DNA of 64,000 bases from Kutzneria viridogrisea (GTDB taxonomy: Bacteria > Actinomycetota > Actinomycetes > Mycobacteriales > Pseudonocardiaceae), in contig JACJID010000001.1 in the NCBI GenBank assembly GCA_014138725.1, positions 1,550,001 to 1,614,000 on the forward strand, given 5' to 3'. A program made the position numbers and the translations under genes. Shown here piece by piece: positions 1-26,670 of this stretch. Numbering within the stretch: position 1 is the first letter of the stretch; each line of letters begins with the position of its first letter. The notes under the pieces were generated by a model. It saw only the letters and a program-made list of their open reading frames with translations, ran no database searches and was not told where the DNA came from.

Positions 1-17707
<17,707 letters not shown>

Positions 17708-17711
<4 letters not shown>

Positions 17712-17726
17712 GGTAGCCTGCCCTTA
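17708..17726 (+). promoter_or_regulatory. Putative IdeR/DmdR-type iron box
   Basis: The 19-mer TTAGGGTAGCCTGCCCTTA overlaps the stop codon of the upstream NRPS and lies about 50 bases before the siderophore-binding lipoprotein. It matches 14 of 19 positions of the actinobacterial iron-repressor consensus as I know it, with good dyad symmetry (half sites TTAGGGTAG and TAAGGGCAG). Iron-replete repression of an internal promoter for the transport and DHB genes is the likely role. Confidence 0.65.
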
Positions 17727-17776
17727 GTGGGGGCCAGGGCATCCGCCGTTCGCTGACATACAGGGAGGAGCGCGTC

Positions 17777-18769
17777 GTGACGACGCAGTTCCAGCAGGGT
17801 CTTCGGGGCAGTACGTGGCGCTGGGCGGTCGTGGCCGCCTCGGTGGCCGCGCTGACGCTGGGCATCGCCGCGTGTGGTTCCACCGCGGACAACGCCGGCG
17901 CCGCCGGGAGCACCCGGTCCTTCGACACACCCAGCGGCAAGGTGCAGATCCCCACCAACCCCAAGTCGGTCGTGGCACTCGACCAGTACAGCTACTTCGG
18001 GCTGCTGGACGTGGGCGTGCACCCCAAGGCCACCGCCTCGGGCTACACCGACAGCTTCGCGGTGTTCCCGCCCTACGCCGACGAGTACAACAAGGTGGCC
18101 AAGGTCGGCAACTCGCTGGACGTGGACATCGAACAGGTCGGTGTGCAGGGGCCGGACCTGATCCTGGGCAACAAGTTCCTGTCCCTGGACAAGCACAAGG
18201 TCGAGGACTACCAGAAGCTGGCGCCCACGGCGATCCTCGGTGGGGCGCCCGGCGAGCCGGGGGTCGCCTGGCCGCTGTGGGTCATCCAGGCCGCCGACGC
18301 GGTGGGCAAGAAGGCCGAGGCCGAGGCGCTCAAGAAGCAGTACGAGGACCGCGCCGCGCAGATCCGCAAGCAGTACGCGGACAAGTTGGCCAAGCTCAAG
18401 TTCGCGCTGATCAACGGTGGCGGCGGCAAGTGGTACCTGAACCTGGACGAGTCCTGGGGCGGCACCATCCTGCACGACATGGGCGTGCAGTTCGCGCGGG
18501 CGGGCATCACCGACCCCAAGAACAACACCCCGGAGTTCTCCATCGAGAACCTGGACAAGCTCAACGAGGCCGACGTGATCCTCTACCAGGCCGACTACCA
18601 GGGCAAGGCCGGGCCGGACACGCAGCAGATCATCGACCTGCCCGCGTACCAGGGCCTGCGCGCGGTCAAGGCGGGCAAGTCCTTCCCGACCGGCAACTTC
18701 TACGCGCTGCACTACAAGGCCGCGATGGCCTTCCAGGACGAGATCGAGAAGATCCTCAAGCAATCCTGA
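17777..18769 (+). CDS. Siderophore-binding lipoprotein of an iron ABC transporter (FecB/FhuD-like)
   Basis: Extracytoplasmic substrate-binding protein that would capture the ferric siderophore and hand it to an ABC permease. The 330-residue product has a basic N-terminus, a hydrophobic stretch (16-31) and a lipobox LGIAAC with Cys33 as lipidation site. The mature part has the features of class III periplasmic binding proteins: a VALDQYSYFGLLDVGVHP stretch after the N-terminal strand and a long connecting helix with KKAEAEALKKQYEDRAAQIR. GTG at 17777 has GGGAGGAG about eight bases upstream. It sits directly behind the NRPS genes and a putative iron box, so it is probably iron-repressed. No permease or ATPase gene is in the window. 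Which siderophore it binds is inferred only from context. Confidence 0.9.
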   Translation: MTTQFQQGLRGSTWRWAVVAASVAALTLGIAACGSTADNAGAAGSTRSFDTPSGKVQIPTNPKSVVALDQYSYFGLLDVGVHPKATASGYTDSFAVFPPYADEYNKVAKVGNSLDVDIEQVGVQGPDLILGNKFLSLDKHKVEDYQKLAPTAILGGAPGEPGVAWPLWVIQAADAVGKKAEAEALKKQYEDRAAQIRKQYADKLAKLKFALINGGGGKWYLNLDESWGGTILHDMGVQFARAGITDPKNNTPEFSIENLDKLNEADVILYQADYQGKAGPDTQQIIDLPAYQGLRAVKAGKSFPTGNFYALHYKAAMAFQDEIEKILKQS

Positions 18770-18775
18770 GCGGGA

Positions 18776-18808
18776 CGGGTGGGGTGCCCGCACTGGGCGC
18801 CCCACCCG
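18776..18808 (+). terminator. Strong GC hairpin between binding protein and DAHP synthase genes
   Basis: Arms CGGGTGGGGTGCCC and GGGCGCCCCACCCG pair over 14 bp with one G-U, loop of 5 bases, starting 7 bases after the stop codon. There is no T tract, as is common in actinomycetes. It may terminate or attenuate transcription, or stabilise the upstream message, inside what otherwise looks like one operon. Confidence 0.6.
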
Positions 18809-18830
18809 CGAGGGAAGGGCAGGAGTACTG

Positions 18831-19889
18831 GTGGCTGGCGGGCAGTGCAAGTCCGTTCCGTTGCTCTCCCCGGAGGAGCTGAGGCAGGAGCAACCCGCCT
18901 CGGCGCAGGTGCTGGCCGGTGTGGCCGCGGCCCGCGCCGCAGTGACCGCCGTGCTCGACGGCACGGACGACCGGCTCCTGGTGGTGCTGGGGCCGTGCTC
19001 GGTGCACGACCTGGACGCCACGCTGATGTACGCCAGGCGGCTGCGTGAACTCGGTCGGGAGCTGGCCGAGGACGTGGTTTTGGTGCTGCGCACGTACTTC
19101 GAGAAGCCGCGCACCCGCGTGGGCTGGCCCGGGTTGCTCAGTGACCCGTGGCTGGACGGGGGCTACGCCCTGGAGGACGGCCTGCGCATGGCCAGGGCGC
19201 TGCTGCTCGAAGTGTCCGAAATGGACGTCGCGGCGGCCTGCGAGTGGCTTTCCCCGGCGGTGCCGGACTACCTCGGCGACCTGGTGTCCTGGGGCGCCAT
19301 CGGGGCCCGCACGGTGACCAGCCCCGTGCACCGGCAGTTGGCCAGCGGCCTGCCCATGCCGGTGGGGCTGAAGAACGCCGTGGACGGGAACGTGCGGCAC
19401 GCCGTGGACGCGATCGTGGCCGCGAGCCGACCGCAGGTCTACCCCGGGGTCGGCGCCCGTGGGCGGCCCGTTGTGGTGCACACCAGCGGAAACGCCGACT
19501 GCCACTTGGTGCTGCGCGGTGGCGAACGGCCCAACTACGGGCCCGCCGAGGTGGCCGAGGCGATGGCGCTGCTGGCCGAGGCGGGGCTGCCGCGGCGCGT
19601 GGTGATCGACGCCAGCCACGGCAACAGCGGCAAGGACCACCTGCGCCAGCACGAGGTCGCGCTGGAACTGGCGGGCAGCATCGCCGCTGGGCAGGAGCAG
19701 ATCAGGGGGCTGCTCCTGGAGAGCTTCCTGGAGCCGGGGCGCCAGGACTGGGCCGCGGGCAGGCCGCTGGTGTTCGGGCGCAGCATCACCGACGCGTGCA
19801 TGGGCTGGCGGGTCACCGAGGAGCTGGTGCGGACACTGGCCGGGGCCAGCAGGACCCGGCGGGCGCTGCTGGCGGAACGGACTGGATGA
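18831..19889 (+). CDS. 3-deoxy-7-phosphoheptulonate (DAHP) synthase, AroG/AroH-type (class I)
   Basis: Condenses phosphoenolpyruvate and erythrose 4-phosphate, the first step towards chorismate, the precursor of 2,3-dihydroxybenzoate. The 352-residue length matches class I enzymes. Family motifs are visible in order: [60 protein letters not shown] and SITDACMGW. The GTG start has AGGAG five bases before it. Being inside the DHB operon, it is best read as a dedicated, pathway-specific copy that raises chorismate supply under iron starvation. Actinomycete housekeeping DAHP synthases are usually class II, so a class I enzyme here suggests a specialised isozyme. Feedback sensitivity cannot be read from the sequence. 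Confidence 0.92.
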   Translation: MAGGQCKSVPLLSPEELRQEQPASAQVLAGVAAARAAVTAVLDGTDDRLLVVLGPCSVHDLDATLMYARRLRELGRELAEDVVLVLRTYFEKPRTRVGWPGLLSDPWLDGGYALEDGLRMARALLLEVSEMDVAAACEWLSPAVPDYLGDLVSWGAIGARTVTSPVHRQLASGLPMPVGLKNAVDGNVRHAVDAIVAASRPQVYPGVGARGRPVVVHTSGNADCHLVLRGGERPNYGPAEVAEAMALLAEAGLPRRVVIDASHGNSGKDHLRQHEVALELAGSIAAGQEQIRGLLLESFLEPGRQDWAAGRPLVFGRSITDACMGWRVTEELVRTLAGASRTRRALLAERTG

Positions 19890-19890
19890 G

Positions 19891-20634
19891 GTGGACGAGT
19901 TGATGCGGGGCAAGGTGGCCCTGGTGACCGGGGCCGGGCGGGGGATCGGTGCCGCGGTGGCCGAGGCGCTGGCCAAGGAGGGCGCCACGGTCGCGGCCGT
20001 GGACCTGGCCGAACCGGACGGCGTGCACGGCTACGCCGCCGACGTGTCCGATGTGGACGCCGTGGAGTCGGTGGTGGATCGGGTGGAGCGCGAGCTCGGC
20101 CCGATCGACGTGCTGGTGAACGTGGCCGGGGTCCTGCACACCGCGCAGATCACCGAGATCAGCGACGCGGACTGGCGGCACACCTTCGCGGTGAACACCG
20201 ACGGGGTCTTCCACCTCTCGCGGGCGGTGACGCGCCGCATGGTGCCGCGCGGGCGCGGGGTCGTGGTCACGGTGGCGTCGAACTCTGCGGGTGTGCCACG
20301 CATGGGCATGGCCGCGTACGCGGCGTCGAAGGCGGCCTCGGTGATGTTCACCCGCTGTCTCGGCCTGGAACTCGCGGCGCACGGGATCCGGTGCAACGTG
20401 GTGAATCCCGGTTCCACGGACACGCGGATGCAGCGGGACATGTGGGCCGACGAGCAGGGCGCGCAGCGGGTGATCGCGGGCTCGCCGGAGACGTTCAAGG
20501 TGGGCATCCCGTTGGGCAGGCTGGCTGATCCTGCCGACATCGCGGACGCCGTGGTGTTCCTGGCCTCGGACAGGGCCAGGCACATCACGATGCAGGACCT
20601 GTACGTGGACGGCGGAGCGACCCTCCGCGCGTGA
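19891..20634 (+). CDS. dhbA: 2,3-dihydro-2,3-dihydroxybenzoate dehydrogenase (EntA/DhbA)
   Basis: Oxidises 2,3-dihydro-2,3-dihydroxybenzoate to 2,3-dihydroxybenzoate with NAD+, the last step of DHB formation. A 247-residue short-chain dehydrogenase: cofactor motif TGAGRGIG near the N-terminus, NVAGV near residue 85, the Ser of ASNSAG near 131, and the YAASK catalytic pair near residue 145. The C-terminus [12 protein letters not shown] is typical of the family. It begins one base after the DAHP synthase stop (GTG 19891); an ATG at 19903 would remove four residues and is also possible. The assignment as DhbA rather than a generic SDR rests on the next four genes completing the same pathway. Confidence 0.92.
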   Translation: MDELMRGKVALVTGAGRGIGAAVAEALAKEGATVAAVDLAEPDGVHGYAADVSDVDAVESVVDRVERELGPIDVLVNVAGVLHTAQITEISDADWRHTFAVNTDGVFHLSRAVTRRMVPRGRGVVVTVASNSAGVPRMGMAAYAASKAASVMFTRCLGLELAAHGIRCNVVNPGSTDTRMQRDMWADEQGAQRVIAGSPETFKVGIPLGRLADPADIADAVVFLASDRARHITMQDLYVDGGATLRA

Positions 20635-21827
20635 TGGCAGCGACCGAACAGTTGGGGTCTATTGTGGACAGTACGGGTCTGGCGGGCAGGACGGCCGGGA
20701 GTGAACTGGTGGCGGCCTACCGCCCGGGATCGTTCTTCCTGGCCTCCCGCGCGGGCACCCTGCTCGCACACGGGGTCGCGCACCGCGCGCCGGATGCGGC
20801 CGATCCCGCCGAGGCGGTGCGCGCGGTGCTCGCCGCGGCCCGGCCCGGGTCCGTGGTCGTCGGCGCCCTGCCCTTCGCCCCCGGCGCACCGGCCAGCCTG
20901 GTCGTGCCCGAGGCGGTGCACCACGGACCGCCGCCGGTGGTCACGCCCAACCCGGTGCCCAGGCCGCGCCGCCGCCCGCTGGCGATGCGCGCCGTGCCCG
21001 GTCAGCAGGTCTACGCCGACGGGGTGCGCGCGGCCCTGGAGCTCATGCGGGGCACCGAGTTGGCGAAGGTGGTACTGGCCCGCGCGCTGGAGGTCACCTC
21101 GGGCGAACCGGTGAACCTGGCCGAGTTGCTGGGCTCGCTGATCGAGCTGGACCCGGTGGGGTACACCTTCGCGGTGGACACCGGGCAGGGCACGCTGGTC
21201 GGCTCCAGCCCGGAGTTGTTGGTGTCCCGCAAGGGCGGCACGGTGTTCGCCAACCCGTTGGCGGGCACGCTGCCGCGGGATCGCGATCCGGTGGTGGACG
21301 GCCAGCGGGCCACCCGGTTGCTGGGGTCGGCCAAGGACCGGCTGGAGCACGGGCTGGTGGCGGAGGCGGTGGCCGAGGGGCTGCGGCCGTTCGTGCGCAA
21401 GCTTGAGGTGAGTGAGCCGGAGTTGTTGCCGACCACGGCGTTGTGGCACCTGTCCACGCGGATCACCGGCGAACTGACCGACCCCGATGTGTCCTCTGTG
21501 GACCTCGCGCGGGCGCTGCACCCGACCCCGGCCGTGTGCGGCACGCCGGTCGCTTCGGCCCGTGCCGCGATCGCGGACATCGAGTCGTTCGATCGTGGTT
21601 TCTACACGGGCGCGGTGGGCTGGTGTGACGAGCACGGTGACGGGGAGTGGGTCGTGGCGATCCGGTGCGGCCTGGTGGACGCGAACACCGTGCGGTTGTT
21701 CGCCGGTGCGGGCATCGTGCCGGGTTCGCGGCCGGCGGACGAGGTGGCGGAGACCTCGGCGAAGTTCCGGCCGCTGCTGACCGCGCTGGGCTTCGCCCAC
21801 GAGGAACTGGACGGGGGCGCGCGATGA
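20634..21827 (+). CDS. dhbC: Isochorismate synthase (EntC/DhbC)
   Basis: Mg-dependent chorismate-utilising enzyme that converts chorismate to isochorismate, the first committed step to DHB. About 397 residues, the usual length. Visible family features include [11 protein letters not shown] (general-base lysine), [43 protein letters not shown] and the C-terminal [12 protein letters not shown] plus [14 protein letters not shown] at 20634 shares a base with the dhbA stop (TGATG); GTG at 20631 is an alternative one codon longer. It overlaps dhbE downstream by four bases, so expression is coupled. Isochorismate synthases of salicylate or menaquinone pathways look similar, but the neighbours fix the role here. 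Confidence 0.93.
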   Translation: MAATEQLGSIVDSTGLAGRTAGSELVAAYRPGSFFLASRAGTLLAHGVAHRAPDAADPAEAVRAVLAAARPGSVVVGALPFAPGAPASLVVPEAVHHGPPPVVTPNPVPRPRRRPLAMRAVPGQQVYADGVRAALELMRGTELAKVVLARALEVTSGEPVNLAELLGSLIELDPVGYTFAVDTGQGTLVGSSPELLVSRKGGTVFANPLAGTLPRDRDPVVDGQRATRLLGSAKDRLEHGLVAEAVAEGLRPFVRKLEVSEPELLPTTALWHLSTRITGELTDPDVSSVDLARALHPTPAVCGTPVASARAAIADIESFDRGFYTGAVGWCDEHGDGEWVVAIRCGLVDANTVRLFAGAGIVPGSRPADEVAETSAKFRPLLTALGFAHEELDGGAR

Positions 21828-23419
21828 TCGGTGCCGAGTTCACCCCGTGGCCGCCGGAGTTCGCCGAGCGCTACCGGGCCGCCGGGTACTGGCAGGGCCA
21901 GAACTTCCCGCAGTGGCTGGACGAGATCACCGCCAAGTACGGCGATCGGCTCGCGGTGTGCGACGAGCGCAACCGCTGGACCTACCGCGAACTGGACGAG
22001 CGGGCGAGGCGCACCGCACGGGGCCTGCACGCGCTGGGCATCGTCCCTGGCGACCGGGTCGTCGTGCAACTGCCCAACGTGGCCGAGTTCCTCCAGGTGA
22101 TCTTCGCCCTGTTCCGGCTCGGCGCGCTGCCGGTGTTCGCCCTGCCCGCGCACCGCAGCCAGGAGATCGGCTACTTCTGCCGGTTCACCGAGGCCGCCGC
22201 CTACGTCATCGCCGAGCGGCACGCCGGGTTCGACTACCGCGCCCTCGCCGAGCAGGTGCGGGCGGACTGCCCGGCGCTGCGCCACGTCCTGGCGATCTCC
22301 GAGCTGGACGAGCTGCCCGAGGGTGGACCGCTGCCACAGGGGCCGGCCGCGGGCGAGGTGGCGTTCCTGCAACTGTCCGGGGGCAGCACGGGCGTGCCGA
22401 AGCTGATCCCGCGCACCGCCGACGACTACCTCTACAGTGTCCGGGACAGTGCTGCGATCTGTGGCCTGAACACCCGGACCAGCTACCTGGTGAGCCTGCC
22501 GGTGGCGCACAACTTCGCGATGAGCTCACCCGGGGTGCTGGGCGTGCTGCACGCGGGCGGTCGTGTGGTGATGTGCCCCGCGCCGAGCCCGGACACCGCC
22601 TTCCCGCTGATCGAGCGGGAACGGGTCACGATCACCGGGGTGGTGCCGCCGGTCGCACTGGCGTGGATGGCCAGCTCCGCCCGCGACCAGCATGATCTGT
22701 CCAGTTTGGACGTTCTGCAGGTGGGTGGGGCGAAGTTCGCGCGGGAGGCGGCCGTCCGGGTGCGCGAGGCACTGGGCTGCCGGGTGCAACAGGTGTTCGG
22801 CATGGCCGAGGGACTGGTCAACTACACCCGGGACGAGGACCCCGAGGAGGTCGTGCACGGCTCGCAGGGCCGGCCGATCTCGGTGGACGACGAGATCCGC
22901 GTGCTCGACCCGGCGGGCAACGAGGTGGCGCCCGGCGAGCCGGGGGAGCTGCTGACCCGCGGGCCCTACACGATCCGCGGCTACTACCGGGCCGAGGAGC
23001 ACAACGCGCTGGCCTTCACCGAGGACGGCTTCTACCGCACCGGGGACGTGGTGCGGCGATTGGGATCGGGCCACCTGGTGGTGGAGGGCCGGGTCAAGGA
23101 CCAGATCAACCGGGGCGGCGAGAAGGTCGCGCCCGAGGAGGTGGAGAACCATCTGCTGGCACACGAGTCCGTGCACGACGCGGCCGTGGTCGCGGTGCCC
23201 GACACCTACCTGGGCGAGCGCACCTGCGCGTTCGTCATCCCGTCCGGCCAGGACGCGCCGACGGCCGCACAGCTGCGGGCGTTCCTGCGCGAGCGCGGGC
23301 TGGCCGGGTACAAGATCCCGGACCGGATCGAGGTGGTCGAGTCCTTCCCGCACACCGGGGTGGGCAAGACCAGCCGCCGTGACCTGCGCCGCGTGCTCAC
23401 CGAGCACCTCACCCGCTGA
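21824..23419 (+). CDS. dhbE: 2,3-dihydroxybenzoate-AMP ligase (EntE/DhbE)
   Basis: Activates DHB as the acyl-adenylate and loads it on the phosphopantetheine arm of the aryl carrier protein. 531 residues, the standard length. Motifs: [14 protein letters not shown] (phosphate loop), [13 protein letters not shown] with the Asn known in DhbE/EntE to contact the catechol, [26 protein letters not shown], and [17 protein letters not shown] near the C-terminus. The ATG overlaps the dhbC stop (ATGA, 21824-21827). The HNF context favours a hydroxylated benzoate; whether DHB or salicylate is used cannot be decided by motif alone, but the presence of dhbA and the isochorismatase gene indicates DHB. Confidence 0.95.
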   Translation: MIGAEFTPWPPEFAERYRAAGYWQGQNFPQWLDEITAKYGDRLAVCDERNRWTYRELDERARRTARGLHALGIVPGDRVVVQLPNVAEFLQVIFALFRLGALPVFALPAHRSQEIGYFCRFTEAAAYVIAERHAGFDYRALAEQVRADCPALRHVLAISELDELPEGGPLPQGPAAGEVAFLQLSGGSTGVPKLIPRTADDYLYSVRDSAAICGLNTRTSYLVSLPVAHNFAMSSPGVLGVLHAGGRVVMCPAPSPDTAFPLIERERVTITGVVPPVALAWMASSARDQHDLSSLDVLQVGGAKFAREAAVRVREALGCRVQQVFGMAEGLVNYTRDEDPEEVVHGSQGRPISVDDEIRVLDPAGNEVAPGEPGELLTRGPYTIRGYYRAEEHNALAFTEDGFYRTGDVVRRLGSGHLVVEGRVKDQINRGGEKVAPEEVENHLLAHESVHDAAVVAVPDTYLGERTCAFVIPSGQDAPTAAQLRAFLRERGLAGYKIPDRIEVVESFPHTGVGKTSRRDLRRVLTEHLTR

Positions 23420-23437
23420 CTGGAGGACCTGAGCACC

Positions 23438-24082
23438 ATGGGACTGCCCCGCATCGACCCGTACCCGATGCCCACCGAGACCGAGCTACCGGCCAGCCGC
23501 GTGTCCTGGCGCTGCGAGCCCGACCGCGCGGTGCTGCTCATCCACGACATGCAGAACCACTTCCTCGCACCGTTCCAAGTGGACCAGTCGCCGGTGGTCG
23601 AGTTGCTGGCCAACATCGCCGAGCTGCGCGCCGCCGCGCACGCCGCGGGCATCCCGGTGGTCTACTCCGCGCAGCCCGGTGGGCAGACCCACGAGCAGCG
23701 CGGCCTGCAACTGGACATGTGGGGCGAGGGCATCGGTGCCGACCCCGCCGCCGCGGAGATCACCGAGGCGCTGACCCCCGCCGACGGGGACGTGCGCATG
23801 ACCAAGTGGCGCTACAACGCGTTCCACCGCACCGAACTTGCCGAGCTGCTCGGCGGGCGGGACCAGTTGGTGATCACCGGTATCTACGCGCACATCGGCT
23901 GCCTGATGACCGCCGCCGACGCGTTCATGCGTGACGTGCGGACGTTCTTCGTGGCCGACGCGGTGGCCGACTTCTCCCGCGCCGACCACGAGATGGCCGT
24001 GCGCTACGCCGCGAACCGCTGTGGGGTGGTCACTTCCACGGCACGACTGATCGATCAGCTGAAGGGAACCGACAGTGAGTGA
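23438..24082 (+). CDS. dhbB: Isochorismatase, stand-alone domain (EntB/DhbB N-terminal type)
   Basis: Hydrolyses isochorismate to 2,3-dihydro-2,3-dihydroxybenzoate and pyruvate. 214 residues, corresponding to the isochorismatase half of EntB/DhbB. HDMQNHFLAPF carries the conserved Asp, KWRYNAFHRT the conserved Lys, and TGIYAHIGCLMTA the region of the family active site. The N-terminus IDPYPMPTETELP is characteristic of this subgroup. GGAGGA lies upstream of the ATG. Unlike EntB/DhbB the protein stops before any carrier domain; the carrier is a separate gene overlapping the last eight bases. Confidence 0.94.
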   Translation: MGLPRIDPYPMPTETELPASRVSWRCEPDRAVLLIHDMQNHFLAPFQVDQSPVVELLANIAELRAAAHAAGIPVVYSAQPGGQTHEQRGLQLDMWGEGIGADPAAAEITEALTPADGDVRMTKWRYNAFHRTELAELLGGRDQLVITGIYAHIGCLMTAADAFMRDVRTFFVADAVADFSRADHEMAVRYAANRCGVVTSTARLIDQLKGTDSE

Positions 24083-24308
24083 GGGCGCGGAGGAGCTGCG
24101 CAGGCAGCTCGCGGAACTGCTCGAGGTGGAGCCGCAGTCCATTGGGGACGATGACCCGCTGACCGACCACGGCCTGGACTCGATCCGGGTGATGGCGCTG
24201 ATCGAGTCCTGGCACGAGCGCGGGCTCAGCCTGTCCTTCGCCCAGCTCGTGGAGGAGCCGACCGTGGCGGCCTGGGCCGCGGCGCTGGCGGCCGCCAAGC
24301 AGGGTTAG
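24075..24308 (+). CDS. Free-standing aryl carrier protein
   Basis: A 77-residue carrier that holds 2,3-dihydroxybenzoate as a phosphopantetheine thioester for the first condensation domain. The attachment motif DHGLDSIRVM contains the modified serine (near residue 35), preceded by the typical LLEVEPQSIGDDDPL helix-loop. It overlaps the isochorismatase gene by eight bases and has GAAGGGA seven bases before GTG 24075. In EntB/DhbB this domain is fused to the isochorismatase; the split form is known in several actinomycete siderophore systems. No PPTase gene is nearby. It ends the operon, four bases before a convergent gene. Confidence 0.92.
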   Translation: MSEGAEELRRQLAELLEVEPQSIGDDDPLTDHGLDSIRVMALIESWHERGLSLSFAQLVEEPTVAAWAAALAAAKQG

Positions 24309-24312
24309 GGCC

Positions 24313-25290
24313 TCACGCCTGGGAGTCCCACCAGTTCAGCACTCGCGTCCCGAACAGGGTCAGCCACTTCGACGGCTCGCCCGCTGGCGCGTCGACCTCG
24401 AACCACACCCGTCCGGGGTGTGGCCGTGCCTGGAGCCAGGTGCCGTCGGGCTGCCTGGCGGCACGGATGAGCTCGATCGCGTCGGCCATGCGCGGGTCGG
24501 GAGGCGTGCCGTCGAGCAGTGCGGCCTGGCGGAAGTACTCGGCCGCGTTGAGCACGGTGTAGGACCAGCGGAACGGGTAGGCGAACTGGTCCACCCATGG
24601 TGCCACCGGCTCACCCGTCGACAGACGGCGGAAGAGCCCGCGCCGCAGTAGGTACTCTTCGCCGGAGCACCGAGCGGCGCGGGTCGCCTCCGTGCCCCCG
24701 GTCGCGAACTCGTGGGCGAGCAGTCCCTTGAGGGAGTTCAGCGTGGAGTGGAACGAGGATCGCGTCGAGCCCTCGACCCACTCGCAGTTCCAGCCACCGT
24801 CGGGTAGTCGGTGCTCCAGGAACCAGTCGACGATGCCGGTGATGTCGGCGCCGAGCCACTGGCCGTTGGCGACCGTCCAGGCGTTGATGCAGCAGTCGAC
24901 CTCGCCACCCCAGTACGGCAGGTTCTCGTACTCCCAGCGGCTGTTCTCGGCGAGCAGCTCGGCCGTGCGGCGTTCGCGCAGGACCGTGGACCGCAAGCCC
25001 CACTCCCGCAACGAGTTGAGCGTCCAGGTCGTGGCCGTCCAGGGCTGCCCGGCACCTTCTGCCGCCTCAGGACCGTGGAAGTCGAAGTCCGCGGGGAAGA
25101 ACGCGCCGCCCGCCCACTGGCCGTCCGGGTCCTGGAGCGCGAGCAGGCGCGCGCCGAACCCCTCGGTCGCGATCCTCGCCCGCGTCGCCTGCCACACCGC
25201 GGCCGGCTCGCCCAGGAGATCGCGCTCGACCTGCCAGCGCAGTGCCGGATCGGAGTCGAGGAGCCACGCGATCGGGGCACTGGACACCAT
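24313..25290 (-). CDS. Alpha/alpha-toroid (squalene cyclase/prenyltransferase-fold) protein of unknown function
   Basis: 325 residues with no signal peptide. Repeated helical segments containing QDPDGQWAGG, LPDGGWNCEW and ARQPDGTW resemble the QW-type repeats of terpene-cyclase and prenyltransferase-like toroids, which is the basis of the fold call. No DXDD cyclase motif or zinc-binding set of prenyltransferases is apparent. The start is ATG at 25290. It is convergent with the siderophore operon (four bases between stops) and divergent from the MDMPI-family gene, so it is not part of the siderophore operon. Function unknown. Confidence 0.75.
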   Translation of the reverse strand: MVSSAPIAWLLDSDPALRWQVERDLLGEPAAVWQATRARIATEGFGARLLALQDPDGQWAGGAFFPADFDFHGPEAAEGAGQPWTATTWTLNSLREWGLRSTVLRERRTAELLAENSRWEYENLPYWGGEVDCCINAWTVANGQWLGADITGIVDWFLEHRLPDGGWNCEWVEGSTRSSFHSTLNSLKGLLAHEFATGGTEATRAARCSGEEYLLRRGLFRRLSTGEPVAPWVDQFAYPFRWSYTVLNAAEYFRQAALLDGTPPDPRMADAIELIRAARQPDGTWLQARPHPGRVWFEVDAPAGEPSKWLTLFGTRVLNWWDSQA

Positions 25291-25300
25291 GGTGCGACTC

Positions 25301-25321
25301 TAACCCGCAAACTGCCTGCGC
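25301..25321. repeat. Direct repeat copy 1 upstream of the MDMPI gene
   Basis: TAACCCGCAAACTGCCTGCG plus a following C. A second copy differing at one base lies at 26181-26201, on the other side of the single gene between them. This copy is in the divergent promoter region between the toroid protein and the MDMPI gene. Confidence 0.6.
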
Positions 25322-25382
25322 CCGCCGCGTCGGCTGGGAAAATCGCTGTTCGGTTGCCGGAGCACAGTGATAGGCATCCGGA

Positions 25383-26171
25383 GTGGAGAAGACCCTGGAG
25401 TTCCCCGCTCTGCTGCGGCTGATCGACGATCGATCGACGGCCTTCCGGGCCGCGGTCGCCGCCGCGCCCAGCCTCGACGCGCAGGTGCCGACCTGCCCCG
25501 AGTGGACGCTGTTCGATCTGGTGCGGCACCTGGGGCAGGGGCGCCGCTCCTGGGCCGCCACCATCGCCGCCGGGCCCGCCGCCACGGCCAAGTCCGCACC
25601 GCAGGGCGACCCGGCCGCACCTCGGGAGCGCGCGGCCCTGGCGGCCTGGTTGGCCGCATCGACGCAGGAACTGCTGGACGCACTGCGGGAGGCCGGCCCG
25701 GATCGCGGTTGCTGGACGTGGTGGGGTGCCTCGCAGTCGCCGCGTACCTGCGGTGCCGTCGCCCGGCACCAGCTCCAGGAGATCGCGGTGCACACCTACG
25801 ACGCCCAGCTCATCCTGGGCGCCCCGCGGCCGCTACCGGACGAAGTGGCACTCGACGGTGTCGAGGAGTTCCTGTTCACCTGCTGCGCGACGACGAGCGC
25901 CTGGCCGCACAAGCCCACTGCCTTCGACTTCCGCACCACCGAGGGCCAGTCCTGGCGCCTCACCGTCGACGGTGACGGCGCACGCTCCACCCGTCTCCCC
26001 GCGCCCGCCACCGCTGCCGACGAGGGCCCGGAAGCGGCCGGCGTCTCCGTCCGCGGCACGGCCAGCGACCTGGTCCTGTTCATGTACGACCGTATCCCGG
26101 CGGACTCCCTGCGGATCGACGGGGACGCGGGTCTGATCGACCTGCTCCGCGCCTGGGAGCCGGCGGAGTAG
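25383..26171 (+). CDS. Maleylpyruvate isomerase-family, mycothiol-dependent enzyme (MDMPI)
   Basis: 262-residue member of the MDMPI/DinB-like superfamily of thiol-dependent enzymes, often annotated as mycothiol-dependent. The N-terminal half has the helical-bundle signature VPTCPEWTLFDLVRHLGQGRRSW, and the second half contains HQLQEIAVHTYDAQL with the family's metal-ligand histidines and Asp. The C-terminal part (about 160-262) matches the sterol-carrier-like MDMPI_C domain in layout. GTG 25383 is the first plausible start. The substrate is unknown: the family includes maleylpyruvate isomerase and many uncharacterised proteins. The gene stands alone between two copies of a 21-base direct repeat. 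Confidence 0.8.
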   Translation: MEKTLEFPALLRLIDDRSTAFRAAVAAAPSLDAQVPTCPEWTLFDLVRHLGQGRRSWAATIAAGPAATAKSAPQGDPAAPRERAALAAWLAASTQELLDALREAGPDRGCWTWWGASQSPRTCGAVARHQLQEIAVHTYDAQLILGAPRPLPDEVALDGVEEFLFTCCATTSAWPHKPTAFDFRTTEGQSWRLTVDGDGARSTRLPAPATAADEGPEAAGVSVRGTASDLVLFMYDRIPADSLRIDGDAGLIDLLRAWEPAE

Positions 26172-26180
26172 CACGACCAG

Positions 26181-26201
26181 TAACCCGGAAACTGCCTGCG
26201 C
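26181..26201. repeat. Direct repeat copy 2 downstream of the MDMPI gene
   Basis: TAACCCGGAAACTGCCTGCG plus a following C, 20 of 21 bases identical to the copy at 25301-25321 and in the same orientation. It fills most of the 39-base space between two convergent genes. Confidence 0.6.
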
Positions 26202-26210
26202 GAGCCGTTG

Positions 26211-26621
26211 TCACGGGTGCATGCGTGCCCCCTTGAGGACCTTGTCCACCGCGTTCTTGGGCCCGTGCACGGCGATGCCGACCAGGTCCAGCTGGTCCCG
26301 GCCGACCGCGCGCACGGCGGCGCGGTTGTCCGCGTCGTTGCCGGTGGCGAACAGGTCCGAGGTGAACACCGACAGCGCCATGCCGCGGGCGACGGCCTTG
26401 CCGTGAGCCGAGGTCAGCACCTCCTTGCCGCCCTCGAACACCAGCACCGGCTGGCCGAACATGGGCAGGTACGTGGTGTCGTCGGCGTCCACGTAGGGCT
26501 CGCCGACCAGGTCGGGGTTCAGCGCCGCGATGCCGCTGACCAGGAACGCGGTCACGTTGAGCCGCTGCCAGGTGAGCAGGTCCTCGCGCAGCAGTACGGC
26601 GATCTTGGTGGTGAAGTGCAC
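26211..26621 (-). CDS. DUF2000 family protein
   Basis: 136 residues, GTG start at 26621. The sequence KIAVLLREDLLTWQRLNVTAFLVSG followed by YLPMFGQPVLVFEG and NDADNRAAVRAV matches the DUF2000 family, small proteins of the PTH2 fold with no established function. It is divergent from the AraC-type regulator (49 bases between starts), a common arrangement for this family, suggesting the regulator controls it. No signal peptide or membrane segment. Confidence 0.75.
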   Translation of the reverse strand: MHFTTKIAVLLREDLLTWQRLNVTAFLVSGIAALNPDLVGEPYVDADDTTYLPMFGQPVLVFEGGKEVLTSAHGKAVARGMALSVFTSDLFATGNDADNRAAVRAVGRDQLDLVGIAVHGPKNAVDKVLKGARMHP

Positions 26622-26670
26622 GCGGTCGAGTCTGTCGACAGTGGCCGGTCACGGCTTGTACGTTCTTGAC

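Noticed and set aside
24692-25422. Plus-strand open frames opposite the toroid-fold gene
   Set aside because: Low-complexity products with no start-site support; the minus-strand protein has coherent repeats and normal composition.
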